From contig DAOWER010000176.1 of the NCBI GenBank assembly GCA_030638405.1, positions 1-40,464 of the forward strand: 40,464 nt of DNA, read 5' to 3'. The first letter of the stretch is position 1, and every line of letters begins with the position of its first letter. Below the pieces are notes generated by a model. That model was not told the DNA's origin. It saw only the letters and a list, made by a program, of their open reading frames with translations, and made no database searches. Position numbers and translations under genes: made by a program. Below, piece by piece: positions 1 to 8,224 of the stretch. The DNA is from Candidatus Eiseniibacteriota bacterium. Its GTDB lineage: Bacteria; Joyebacterota; Joyebacteria; Joyebacterales; Joyebacteraceae.

Positions 1-1388
1 ATCCCGTCGCGGTCGCCGCGCGCGGCCATTTCATAAAGCGCAGCACAGACGGACGAAACATGCGGGCGGGCACAGATGAGACCGGCTCTTATTAACAAAA
101 TCTTGTCGTATTCGGTTCTCGACAGGGTCTCCGAGGAGGACCAGAGCTCCTCGTGCAGCTTCTCGCCGGGACGGAGACCGCAGAACTCTATAGCTATATC
201 CGTGCCGGGTTCCAGGCCGGATAACCTAATGACGTGCTCCGCGAGTTCTACTATCCGGATGGGGTCACCCATGTCCAGCACGTAGATCTCTCCGCCGCGG
301 CCGGCGAAGCCGGCCTCCAGGACGAGCATGGCGGCCTCGCGGATGGTCATGAAGTAGCGCGTGACGTCCGGGTGCGTGACCGTTACGGGCCCGCCGAGCC
401 GTACCTGCTGCTGGAACATCGGGACAACACTGCCGCGGCTGCCCAGCACGTTGCCGAAGCGCACTGCGATAAGCTTGGTCCGGCACCCCTCCGCCGTCTT
501 CCTCAGCATCGTCAGCTCGGCGAGGCGCTTCGATGCTCCCATGACGCCTCTGGGACGCACCGCCTTGTCGGTCGAGAGCATCACCAAGCGGTCGACGCCG
601 TACCGCTCGGCCGCTTCGATCAACCTGCGGGTGCCGGTGACGTTGTTCTTGATGGCCTCGTCCGGGAAAAACTCCATGAGATGGACGTGCTTGTGCGCCG
701 CCGCATGGAACACCACCTCCGGACGGTGCTCGGAGAAGACCTTCTCCAGTGCCACCTCGTCAGCGACGCTGCCGATGATGGGCACCCTGTTGACGTCCGG
801 GTGGTCGATGGCAAGTTCCCTGTCGATCTCGTAGACGCTGTTCTCCCCCCGTCCCATCAGGAGGATGCTCGAGGGCCCGAACCCGGCAACGAGCCTGACC
901 AGCTCGGACCCGATAGAGCCGCCGGCGCCGGTGATGAGGACAATGCGACCCTGGATGTAGGCCGTCATCTTCTCGGCGTCGAGCGCGACCGTCTCGCGTC
1001 CCAGCAGATCCTCGAGCTCAAGTTCCCTGATCTGGCTGAACTGAACGTCGCCGAGGATTATCTCCCACACGCCGGGGACGATCTTGAATGAGCTCCCAGC
1101 CTCCTCACACAGCCTGACCACCTCGCGGATGGTGTGGCCCGATGCGGAGGGTATGGCGATCACCACTTCCTGAATCTCGTGTTCAACGACGACGGTCGTA
1201 AGGTCCGCTATGACGCCAAGCACCGGAGCGCCGGCGATCATCTGCCCCAGCTTCGCCGGATCGTCATCGAGGAATCCCACGACGACGTAGCCCTGCTCGA
1301 GCCGAACGGCCATCTCCGTCGCGGCCATGGTCCCCGCGGACCCGGCGCCGACCACCAGCGTGCGCACTCTCTTGTCCTGCTCGTTCAT
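1..1388 (-). CDS. CapD/WbpM-type nucleoside-diphosphate-sugar 4,6-dehydratase (3' end outside window)
   Basis: Probably converts UDP-N-acetylglucosamine (or a related UDP-HexNAc) to the 4-keto-6-deoxy sugar, feeding surface-glycan synthesis. The frame is open from the ATG at 1388 to the window edge (462 codons), so the C-terminus is missing. An N-terminal Rossmann domain (GAGSAG near residue 15) is followed by the extended SDR domain with VLITGAGGSIGSE near residue 150, HAAAHKHV, and STDKAVRPRGVMGASK. The Met where classical SDRs have Tyr is the WbpM/PglF pattern, which points to the retaining dehydratases. Unlike full-length WbpM or PglF it has no N-terminal membrane helices. The ATG is 3 nt past the stop of the propeller gene with AAGG about 6 nt upstream, so translation is probably coupled. 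Family is secure; exact substrate is inferred. Confidence 0.93.
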   Translation of the reverse strand, partial: MNEQDKRVRTLVVGAGSAGTMAATEMAVRLEQGYVVVGFLDDDPAKLGQMIAGAPVLGVIADLTTVVVEHEIQEVVIAIPSASGHTIREVVRLCEEAGSSFKIVPGVWEIILGDVQFSQIRELELEDLLGRETVALDAEKMTAYIQGRIVLITGAGGSIGSELVRLVAGFGPSSILLMGRGENSVYEIDRELAIDHPDVNRVPIIGSVADEVALEKVFSEHRPEVVFHAAAHKHVHLMEFFPDEAIKNNVTGTRRLIEAAERYGVDRLVMLSTDKAVRPRGVMGASKRLAELTMLRKTAEGCRTKLIAVRFGNVLGSRGSVVPMFQQQVRLGGPVTVTHPDVTRYFMTIREAAMLVLEAGFAGRGGEIYVLDMGDPIRIVELAEHVIRLSGLEPGTDIAIEFCGLRPGEKLHEELWSSSETLSRTEYDKILLIRAGLICARPHVSSVCAALYEMAARGDRDG

Positions 1389-1391
1389 CGT

Positions 1392-2744
1392 CTACCTTAT
1401 GATGGCTACTTTCGTGAAGATCAGCTCACCCGTGGGCGTCTCCACCCTGATCACATAGACGCCGCTGGGCACCTCGTTCAGGTTCGCGTCCAGCGAATCC
1501 CAGACGTAGGGCTCGCGCGTCGCGGAGAGTCTCCGGACGGCCTGCCCTGTGATATCAAAAATCTCGACGGTGGAACCTTCCGGCGCGCCCTGGACCTTGA
1601 TCGACTCGGTCGACTCCCCTTCCTTCCAGGGGTTCGGGTAGACGAAGACGCCGCTGTCGAGTCCGAATCCGGTCTCGAGCATGTTCAGCAACGTCTCTCC
1701 CGTGCTCATCTCCTCGGTGACCGCCCACACCGTGCCGCCGGTCCGGCCGACCGCGATCAGCTGGACAAGGTCGTGCTTCAGACCATCTGCCGTCGTGTAG
1801 AGCTTGGCCAGTTCGCCGCTCGAATAGAGCATCGCAACGCCCTGGTCGGTCGCGGCCCACACGTGGCCCTGCGCGTCCTCGGCCACGTCTGTGACCTCGT
1901 CCACGTCCAGGTCAGCAAGCACGGTCCACGTCTCACCGGCCGCGTCGAGGACGGCAAGCCCGTTGTTGCCGCCCAGCCACACGCGTCCGTCCGACGCCAC
2001 GAGCACAGCGTGGATTGCGTCACTCGGCAGGCCGTCTGCCTGCCCGTAATGGGTGATCGTGTCGTCATCGTGGGTGTAGTAGTCTCCGTAGTCCCACACG
2101 TCGACCCCCCGTCGCTGCCAGTAGACGATCCACAATCTTTCCTGCTGGTCCACCGCGAGCGCTCTAACGTCCCTCCTCTCGAACCCCGGGAAGTCTTCGT
2201 GGGAGTATGTGAGCCACTCATCGTCCGAGGTCGTGGTTGGGTCATTCTCTATCAGGAGTTCGAGTTTCGACGGTTGGTTCGGCGTCTCGTCTTTGATCCC
2301 GAACCACTTGTTGCCGTTACCGTCCTCCGCAATCGAGAAAACGCGTGGGCTGCTCAGCTCGCCCGGCTGGCTGTAGTACGTCCACGTGTCGTCGCTCTTG
2401 TCCGTGAATGTCCCACCGTCATTGAGACGGTCCACGGTCTGTGTGCCATCCTTCGACGTCCACTTCTCTCCGCTGGCATCGACCAGGATGGTGTTGTGCC
2501 AGGCGTTGCTTCGCAGCCCCCCGTCGGCGACCGTGTGCAGAACCCACGTCAAACCGTCGTACGCCAGGAGCCCGTCAAGGTCCGTGGAGAGCCAGACGAC
2601 ACCGCCGTCCATGGCGATGTCGCTGAGCTTCGGATTCCCGCCGCTCGGCCCGTCCGGCAGCGGCACTTCCTGCCACTCCTGGGCCCGCGCTGTGAACGGA
2701 AGCGCCAGTGCGGCGACCAGTGACACCAGCAGTAGTAGTCTCAT
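1392..2744 (-). CDS. Secreted beta-propeller protein with T9SS-type/FlgD-Ig C-terminal tail
   Basis: Exported protein of 450 aa. It begins with a typical signal peptide (MRLLLLVSLVAALALPFTARA, cleavage near residue 21). The body (about 30-360) carries repeated W-(L/F/A)-(S/G/A) blades such as GRVWLGGNNGLAVLD and GHVWAATDQGVAML, the two-component-regulator-propeller type of repeat. The last 85 residues contain VYPNPWKEGE, VEIFDITGQAVRRL and VPSGVYVIRV, the hallmarks of the Por-secretion or FlgD-Ig sorting tail used by type IX secretion in the Bacteroidota and related phyla. AAGGAG lies 9 nt before the ATG. Placement at the end of the glycan cluster suggests a surface protein, possibly glycan-associated, but no binding partner can be read from sequence. 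No histidine kinase domain is attached. Confidence 0.9.
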   Translation of the reverse strand: MRLLLLVSLVAALALPFTARAQEWQEVPLPDGPSGGNPKLSDIAMDGGVVWLSTDLDGLLAYDGLTWVLHTVADGGLRSNAWHNTILVDASGEKWTSKDGTQTVDRLNDGGTFTDKSDDTWTYYSQPGELSSPRVFSIAEDGNGNKWFGIKDETPNQPSKLELLIENDPTTTSDDEWLTYSHEDFPGFERRDVRALAVDQQERLWIVYWQRRGVDVWDYGDYYTHDDDTITHYGQADGLPSDAIHAVLVASDGRVWLGGNNGLAVLDAAGETWTVLADLDVDEVTDVAEDAQGHVWAATDQGVAMLYSSGELAKLYTTADGLKHDLVQLIAVGRTGGTVWAVTEEMSTGETLLNMLETGFGLDSGVFVYPNPWKEGESTESIKVQGAPEGSTVEIFDITGQAVRRLSATREPYVWDSLDANLNEVPSGVYVIRVETPTGELIFTKVAIIR

Positions 2745-2766
2745 GGTTGCGTGCTCCTTACATGCG

Positions 2767-2790
2767 AAAACCGGGCCAGCTCAAGCTGCC
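2767..2790 (-). terminator. Possible weak intrinsic terminator
   Basis: On the minus strand GGCAGC-TTGA-GCTGGCC forms a short stem with one bulged C, followed after CGG by TTTT. It lies in the 97-nt gap between the GT2-phosphoglycosyltransferase fusion and the propeller gene. The stem is short and the U-tract only four long, so it may only attenuate transcription. Confidence 0.25.
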
Positions 2791-2841
2791 TGGCTGGTCG
2801 GCGGACCCGCTCGATGCGGCGGCTTCGTCCGACGCGCCGCG

Positions 2842-5034
2842 TCAGTCGGAAGCGTGCGGTCTGTGCGGGACATGGGGCCGGTCCGACGAACCGGGTTCGA
2901 CCGACACATCGGCCCAGCCCAGAAGACACTGCATGAACCATCTCATCAGGATCTTGGTGTCCCCTCCGAGCGACCAGTCCTGCACGTAGTAGGCGTCCAG
3001 CGCCGCGAGTTCGTCCGGAGAGCTCTCTCCCTCCGCCGCGGACACTCGGGCGAGGCCGGTGATCCCCGGCCTCGCATCGAAACGAAGCCGCTCCCTCAGG
3101 CCGAGAGCCCCCGTGTCCACCGGGGCTACGGCCTGAGGACCGACGAAGCTCATCTCGCCCTTCAGCACGTTGATGACGAAAGGGAAGACCGAAAGCCCAT
3201 GCCGCAGCGCGAACCTCCTGAGCGCTGCCGGCTCGTCGGTATGATTGAGGGTGTGCATGTTGAAAGTCCGTCCCCCCAGGCCCGCCCGCTGAATGGACGA
3301 GAGAGGTCCGGTTCTTCTGCCGATGAGGGTCGCGACGGACGTCACGACGAGAAGCGGCACCCAGGCGACCACGAGGACTGCTGCCCCGACGGCGTCGAGC
3401 GCACGCTTGGTTCCGGCACCGGCTCTCAGGAGCGCTTCCCGCTCGAACGCGACGACGGGAAGGTCGAGGAACTCCTCGACCTTGGCTCGCTGCGTCAGGA
3501 TGCCGGTGAGCCCGGACACCATCTTGACGTCGACGGCGCTTCTTCTCGCCTTGAGGAGGAAGTCGGCGATCCTGTCGTGAGAGATCTCCGGGTCGGCGAA
3601 TATCACTTCCCCGATCCGGTGCTTCTCGATCAGATCGGGCAGCTCCTCCAGGCGTCCGATAACCGGGAAGCCCGGGGGGCGTTCGCCTCCGTCGACGGAA
3701 ACGAGCCCCGCCAGGTCATAGCCCAGTGCGGAGTGGGCGAGCAACCTCTCCGCCACTCTGCGGGATGTCTCATCCGTGCCGACCACCGCGGCTCTCGTCA
3801 GGTCGAATCGCCCGGCGCGCACCAGCCCGTGGAGCCTCCTGAGCCCCATCCGCAGGGAGACTGTCAGCACGATGGCCAGCACGCAGAACGCGCCGACCAG
3901 CACGCGGGAGTACACGGTTCGCGACGTGAGATACGTGCTCGCCATCAGGATGATCGCGGCGACGGCCGTCGCCCTGAAAACCCTCAGGGTCACGTCCGAT
4001 GCCCTCTCCCTCTCGATGGAGGTCCCGTACAGCCCGAAGAACCCGTACGAGAACACGAACACGAGGTTGGCAAAGACCAGGAACGCTCCGTAGACAGAGA
4101 CCCCGAACATCGGTTTTTCCAGAAGCCCTTTCAGACTGGACCTCAGGACGTAGGCGAGCGCGAAACCGCCGTTGATGGCGACCAGGTCGCTGACCAGTAG
4201 AGCCGAGTTAGTGAGCACGCGCCTGTACTTCTTCAATCCGTAGATCGCTTTCCCCCACTTCTCGTAGAAGTGGATCATGGAGAGCCCGTGCGCGATGAGC
4301 TGCTTGGACAGCCCAGGTCGCGCGCTCTCCCGCGCGTGGCGGTGGCGCATGACGGAGTCGGCGACGTACCAGACCTTCCAGCCGCTCTGCCACACCCTGT
4401 AGCACCAGTCGACGTCCTCGAAGTACAGGAAGAAGCGCTCGTCCATTCCGCCGAAGTCCGCGAGCGCCGTCCTCCGCACGATCATGCATGCCCCGATGAC
4501 CCAGTCCACCTCTCTCGACTCCTCATGGTCGAAGTCGAGCATCAGGTAGTTCGATATCGTGCGGCCCTTCTCCAGGAGCTTCCCCAGCGGCGTCCGCCGA
4601 AGCACGAGCGTCCAGAAGGTGTAGAAGCGCCTGCATGAGTACTGCAGAGACCCATCGGGATTCAGCAGTTTTGCCCCGGCGATTCCGACGTCCGGGTGCT
4701 CGTCCATGAACGATACGAGTCGGTCCAGCGCGTCCGGGAGCACCACGATGTCAGGATTGAGCACTAGGACGTAGCGTGCCGTCGCCTCCGCGATGCCCTG
4801 ATTGACCGCCCTGGAATACCCAAGGTTCCTCCCGTTGGCCACCAGACGGACCTCGGGGTGCTCCCGCTCCACGAACTCCACCGTACCGTCCGCGGAGCCG
4901 TTGTCGACGACCACAGTCTCGGAACGTAGGGAGGCAACGCTGTCGCGCACCGACGCCAGGCACTGGCCGAGCTCCGGCAGGCTGTTGTAGCCGACGATGA
5001 CAATCGAGAGATCGGGCTCGGAAGGCGAGCTCAC
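2842..5034 (-). CDS. GT2 glycosyltransferase fused to WcaJ-like polyprenyl-phosphate phosphoglycosyltransferase
   Basis: A 730-aa fusion. Residues 8-265 are a rhamnosyltransferase-like GT2 domain (IVIVGYNSLPE, VVVDNGSADGT, LNPDIVV, MDERFFLYFEDVDW). Residues 278-400 hold about four membrane helices, 410-510 a Rossmann-like domain, and 541-700 a bacterial sugar transferase (PF02397) domain with KRALD, INVLKGEMSFVGP and RPGITGLARVS, the WcaJ/WbaP layout. The WcaJ family transfers a sugar-1-phosphate to undecaprenyl phosphate, starting glycan assembly. Two key sites have decayed: the family LDELPQL motif with the catalytic Asp-Glu dyad reads LSVFPFV (S615, V616), and KFRTM reads MHTLNH. I chose the GTG at 5034, which overlaps the upstream stop as GTGA and follows GAGAAGG at a tight spacing. 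An ATG at 5091 would add 19 residues inside the previous gene. The GT2 half looks active; activity of the second half is doubtful. Confidence 0.9.
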   Translation of the reverse strand: MSSPSEPDLSIVIVGYNSLPELGQCLASVRDSVASLRSETVVVDNGSADGTVEFVEREHPEVRLVANGRNLGYSRAVNQGIAEATARYVLVLNPDIVVLPDALDRLVSFMDEHPDVGIAGAKLLNPDGSLQYSCRRFYTFWTLVLRRTPLGKLLEKGRTISNYLMLDFDHEESREVDWVIGACMIVRRTALADFGGMDERFFLYFEDVDWCYRVWQSGWKVWYVADSVMRHRHARESARPGLSKQLIAHGLSMIHFYEKWGKAIYGLKKYRRVLTNSALLVSDLVAINGGFALAYVLRSSLKGLLEKPMFGVSVYGAFLVFANLVFVFSYGFFGLYGTSIERERASDVTLRVFRATAVAAIILMASTYLTSRTVYSRVLVGAFCVLAIVLTVSLRMGLRRLHGLVRAGRFDLTRAAVVGTDETSRRVAERLLAHSALGYDLAGLVSVDGGERPPGFPVIGRLEELPDLIEKHRIGEVIFADPEISHDRIADFLLKARRSAVDVKMVSGLTGILTQRAKVEEFLDLPVVAFEREALLRAGAGTKRALDAVGAAVLVVAWVPLLVVTSVATLIGRRTGPLSSIQRAGLGGRTFNMHTLNHTDEPAALRRFALRHGLSVFPFVINVLKGEMSFVGPQAVAPVDTGALGLRERLRFDARPGITGLARVSAAEGESSPDELAALDAYYVQDWSLGGDTKILMRWFMQCLLGWADVSVEPGSSDRPHVPHRPHASD

Positions 5035-5744
5035 GGCCTTCTCAGGATCCGTCCGATCCTCAGGCGCCACACCAACCACATCGCCTCCCATACGATCCGC
5101 CTGGACATCTTCGATGTGCCGGAGTGACGGTCCACGAACACGATGGGGATCTCGACCATCGAGAAGCCCCTCCTCCAGCTCCTGAAGTTCACCTCGATCT
5201 GAAACGAGTATCCGTCAGACCTGATGGAATCCAGCTCGATCTCAGCCAGGACCTTCCTGTGGAAACACTTGAAGCCGCCCGTCGAGTCGCGCAGCGGCAG
5301 CCCCGTGACGATGTGCGTGTACACATTGGCGAAGTAGCTCAGAAACAGTCGTCTGAGGGGCCAGTTGACCACATTGGCGCCGGTGATGTACCGCGAGCCC
5401 AGAACGACGTCGTGCGTGGCCGCCTGCTCGACGAGCTCGGGGATCACGTCGGGGTCATGTGAGAAGTCGGCGTCCATCTGAATGATGAGTTCGGTGTCCG
5501 TGGTGAGCGCCTGCGTGAAGGCGTAGACATACGCGGAGCCCAGCCCCATCTTCCCCGGCCGGTGCAGCACGTGGACGCGCGGGTCCTCGGCCGCCACCGA
5601 GTCCGCGTACCCGCCCGTGCCGTCCGGGGAACCGTCGTCGACGACCAGCATCTCGATATCAGGGAGCTGCCCGAGGACGCGGGGTATCAGCTCCTCCAGG
5701 TTCGCCCTCTCGTTGTACGTGGGCACTACCACGGTGGTCTTCAT
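5031..5744 (-). CDS. Dolichol-phosphate-mannosyltransferase-like GT2 (polyprenol monophosphomannose synthase type)
   Basis: A 237-aa family 2 glycosyltransferase without membrane helices. It shows VVVPTYNERANLEEL at the N-terminus, VVDDGSPDGT, MDADFSHDP (the metal-binding aspartates) and DSTGGFKCFHRKVL, all characteristic of the DPM1/Ppm1 branch, which loads a sugar from a nucleotide donor onto a polyprenyl phosphate on the cytoplasmic side. A membrane GT-C enzyme usually uses that product, and the YfhO-type protein directly upstream could be the user (inference). The ATG at 5744 overlaps the upstream stop as ATGA and its downstream end overlaps the next gene as GTGA, so three genes are translationally coupled. 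A start 12 codons further upstream would only add sequence lying inside the preceding gene. Confidence 0.93.
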   Translation of the reverse strand: MKTTVVVPTYNERANLEELIPRVLGQLPDIEMLVVDDGSPDGTGGYADSVAAEDPRVHVLHRPGKMGLGSAYVYAFTQALTTDTELIIQMDADFSHDPDVIPELVEQAATHDVVLGSRYITGANVVNWPLRRLFLSYFANVYTHIVTGLPLRDSTGGFKCFHRKVLAEIELDSIRSDGYSFQIEVNFRSWRRGFSMVEIPIVFVDRHSGTSKMSRRIVWEAMWLVWRLRIGRILRRP

Positions 5745-8131
5745 GCAGAGGTTCCCCCATCCCGGCCGCGGAGCGGCCACACGAGAAGACCCACCAGAGC
5801 CGCGGCCGCAAGGAGGCTGACGAAGAGGCCGCGCCGCAGGTGGGACGGGACGTACCTCATCACTACGGTGTGCTCACCGGGCGTAAGATACACGGATCTC
5901 AGAGCGTAGTCGGTTCGATAGATGGTCGTCTCAATGCCGTCAATCGACGCTTTCCACCCCGGCGGATAGTATACCTCCGAAAAGACGAGAAGACAAGGTT
6001 GCCGGATGCTGGCGCGCACGCGGGTCTCGTGCGGCTCGTAGGAGACGAGCTCGGCCGTGCTCCCCTCGGTGCCGAGCACCGGCCCGGGGAGCTCGTCCAT
6101 CAGAATCGCGGTCTGCGCCGGGTTGAAGCTGTCGATTCCCAGTTCTATCAGTGCCATGTTCTCGCGCGCGACCTGCTTGACGGAGCCCACCAGAAAGACC
6201 CTCGGGAGCGCCGCGAGATTCTCGTGCACCCCGGGCCCCACGGACACGAACGCCTCGTGATCCAGCTCCTCCGGTCCGACGACGTATTTGACGTTGAGGA
6301 GAGCCAGCAACTTCAGGTTGCCGACACCAACTGTGTTCAGGAGGTCGTCCGCGACCGCCAGTTTGGCGGGGTGGTAGCCCCCGACCGTCTCGATCCGATG
6401 GTACATCCACGCGTTCGAGGAGAACTGCCTGTCGAGGGGCGCGATTCTGAACACGCCCTCCTGACGCTTCAGGAACGACACGGCCGGTGTCGCCCTGTAG
6501 TACTGATCGAGAGGCTTCATCTTCTCCGGGTGCATGAAGCGAGCGTCCACCACGGCCACGTCCCAGACCACCAATCCGAGGAGCAGGGCGAAGACGAGCG
6601 GACGCTGCAGCTTGCGTGTTCGGGCGACGAAGACGGCCACCCCGGAGGCGGCAGCGAACGCGAGCAGGATTCCCGCGTCCCGGAACGCCATGGTGCCCGC
6701 ACGTGCGCCCAGGTCGCGGAGGGCCGCTACCGGAGCGCCGGCGTGCCTGATCATGAGAGCGGTGGTCGCCGCGGATCCTATCGCCCCGCGGGACGCCAGC
6801 ACGATCAAACCGACGGCTCCTCCGACCGCGGCGCAGCCCACGGCCCACCGCACCATGCTTCCCCGACGCTGCCCGGACTCCCCAAGCAGCACCGACGCAC
6901 CGTAGCCCGCGAGGGCCGCGAGCGAGAACTGCGCCAGTATCAGCGACATCGCGGGTACCCTGAAGCGACGGAAGCCCGGCAGGAACTGATAGATGAGCTT
7001 GTAGACCGGCCCGATGTGCCGCCCGAACGCCATGAAGATCCCGACGGCCGTAAGGACCAGAAGGAAGCCGACGCCCAGGTCCTTCCTGCGAATCACGGCG
7101 ACCGCGGCGAGGCAGAGGACGACGTAACCGACGTAGTGAGACACCTGCGTGAAAGGCATGGTCCCCCAGTACGTCTCGTTGGCGAGGCCGAAGAGAGACG
7201 GGACCAGGAAGGTGAGGAGCTCCTTGGGGTGCAGCGACCACATCACCGCCTTGTCGAAGCCCATCCCGCCCGCTTCCACGGCGCGGGTCGAGAACTCCGA
7301 GTAGCTCATGAGGGGCAGGAGGAGGACGGCCGCCAACAGGGCCGACAGAACGCCTCCGATCGCCACGGACCCGACGCTTGAGCCAAGCGCGTTCCACGGT
7401 TCACCGGCCCTTCGGCGGACCACGAGGTAGTAGATCACGAGGACCAGGACGGCCAGCCACGTGTAGTAGCTTATCTGCACGTGCCGCGCGAGGAACTGCA
7501 GGCCGCCCACAAGGCCGAGGACCGCGATCCAGCGCCTGTCGGCCGACTCCATCAGCTTGTGCGCGGCCATCAGCACGAGCGGGAGGTACGCGGTCGCGAG
7601 GATCTTCCCTCCGTGCCCGATCGTTGCTAGACCTATCAGATGTGGCGACAGCATGAACGCTATGCCGGCGACAACAGCGCCGCCGTGCCCGACCTTCCGG
7701 GAGCGAAGGTAGAAGAACGTGCCGAGCGCGGCCAGTTCGTAGTGCAGGAAGAGGAAGAAGAGCCTGGGCAGCTCGACGCCCGGGATCTTCTCCAGTGCGA
7801 ACTTGATCCAGTAGCTCGGGTAGACGAACGCGCTCCAGCTCATGCTGTCGAAGAACGGCATGCCCGAGAAGATGTATGGGTTCCACAACGGGAAGCGCCC
7901 CGCACCCATCTGCTCGACCGCGTAGTCCTCGAAGACGGCCGCGGCCGCGAGGACGTCACCGCCCGTCAGGATCTCACCAAGAAAGACCACGCGCCAGAAG
8001 AAGATAAGGCCCGCCGCCACGATGAGAAGGATAGAGATGAGTGTCGAGCGGCTTCCGAACAGAGGGGGCGCTTCGGCGTCCATCGGCGCGCGGCCCTCGT
8101 GTTCCTTGCCGTGTCGTTTCTTGCCCTTCAT
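5741..8131 (-). CDS. YfhO-family polytopic membrane protein (putative GT-C-like enzyme)
   Basis: A 796-aa integral membrane protein. After a basic cytoplasmic start there are roughly a dozen hydrophobic helices, then a soluble domain (about 530-760), then a last helix (LFVSLLAAAALVGLLVW) with a charged tail. The C-terminal block LLVFSEVYYPPGWKASIDG, YRTDYALRSVYLTPGEH and MRYVPSHLRRG is the signature of the YfhO family (PF09586). In Firmicutes YfhO is needed for glycosylation of lipoteichoic acid, so a role as a polyprenyl-phosphosugar-dependent GT-C transferase is plausible, and the DPM-like gene overlaps its 3' end. The ATG has GGAG 9 nt upstream. A run of ten G residues lies about 47 nt before the start. 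The acceptor is unknown. Confidence 0.85.
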   Translation of the reverse strand: MKGKKRHGKEHEGRAPMDAEAPPLFGSRSTLISILLIVAAGLIFFWRVVFLGEILTGGDVLAAAAVFEDYAVEQMGAGRFPLWNPYIFSGMPFFDSMSWSAFVYPSYWIKFALEKIPGVELPRLFFLFLHYELAALGTFFYLRSRKVGHGGAVVAGIAFMLSPHLIGLATIGHGGKILATAYLPLVLMAAHKLMESADRRWIAVLGLVGGLQFLARHVQISYYTWLAVLVLVIYYLVVRRRAGEPWNALGSSVGSVAIGGVLSALLAAVLLLPLMSYSEFSTRAVEAGGMGFDKAVMWSLHPKELLTFLVPSLFGLANETYWGTMPFTQVSHYVGYVVLCLAAVAVIRRKDLGVGFLLVLTAVGIFMAFGRHIGPVYKLIYQFLPGFRRFRVPAMSLILAQFSLAALAGYGASVLLGESGQRRGSMVRWAVGCAAVGGAVGLIVLASRGAIGSAATTALMIRHAGAPVAALRDLGARAGTMAFRDAGILLAFAAASGVAVFVARTRKLQRPLVFALLLGLVVWDVAVVDARFMHPEKMKPLDQYYRATPAVSFLKRQEGVFRIAPLDRQFSSNAWMYHRIETVGGYHPAKLAVADDLLNTVGVGNLKLLALLNVKYVVGPEELDHEAFVSVGPGVHENLAALPRVFLVGSVKQVARENMALIELGIDSFNPAQTAILMDELPGPVLGTEGSTAELVSYEPHETRVRASIRQPCLLVFSEVYYPPGWKASIDGIETTIYRTDYALRSVYLTPGEHTVVMRYVPSHLRRGLFVSLLAAAALVGLLVWPLRGRDGGTSA

Positions 8132-8177
8132 GGCGTTTCTCTCCTCTGCTGGTTCCTTCGACTGCCTTGGGGACCGG

Positions 8178-8187
8178 CCCCCCCCCC
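8178..8187. repeat. Homopolymer tract of ten C (ten G on the coding strand)
   Basis: Uninterrupted run of ten cytosines in the 93-nt gap between the flippase stop and the YfhO-type gene start, flanked by CCGG on both sides. Tracts of this length are prone to slipped-strand mispairing and to assembly error. It is outside both coding regions, so a length change would alter the leader, not a reading frame. Confidence 0.9.
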
Positions 8188-8224
8188 GGCGCTGAGCTCA
8201 CGCGGGAGCGCGGGGCGAGTCGAG

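Noticed and set aside
1134..2723. Long plus-strand open frame (also similar ones around 17788-19335, 24766-26496, 28673-30271)
   Set aside because: They lie fully antisense to recognisable minus-strand genes, are rich in Arg, His, Asp and Glu from GC-rich reverse codons, and have no recognisable domain.
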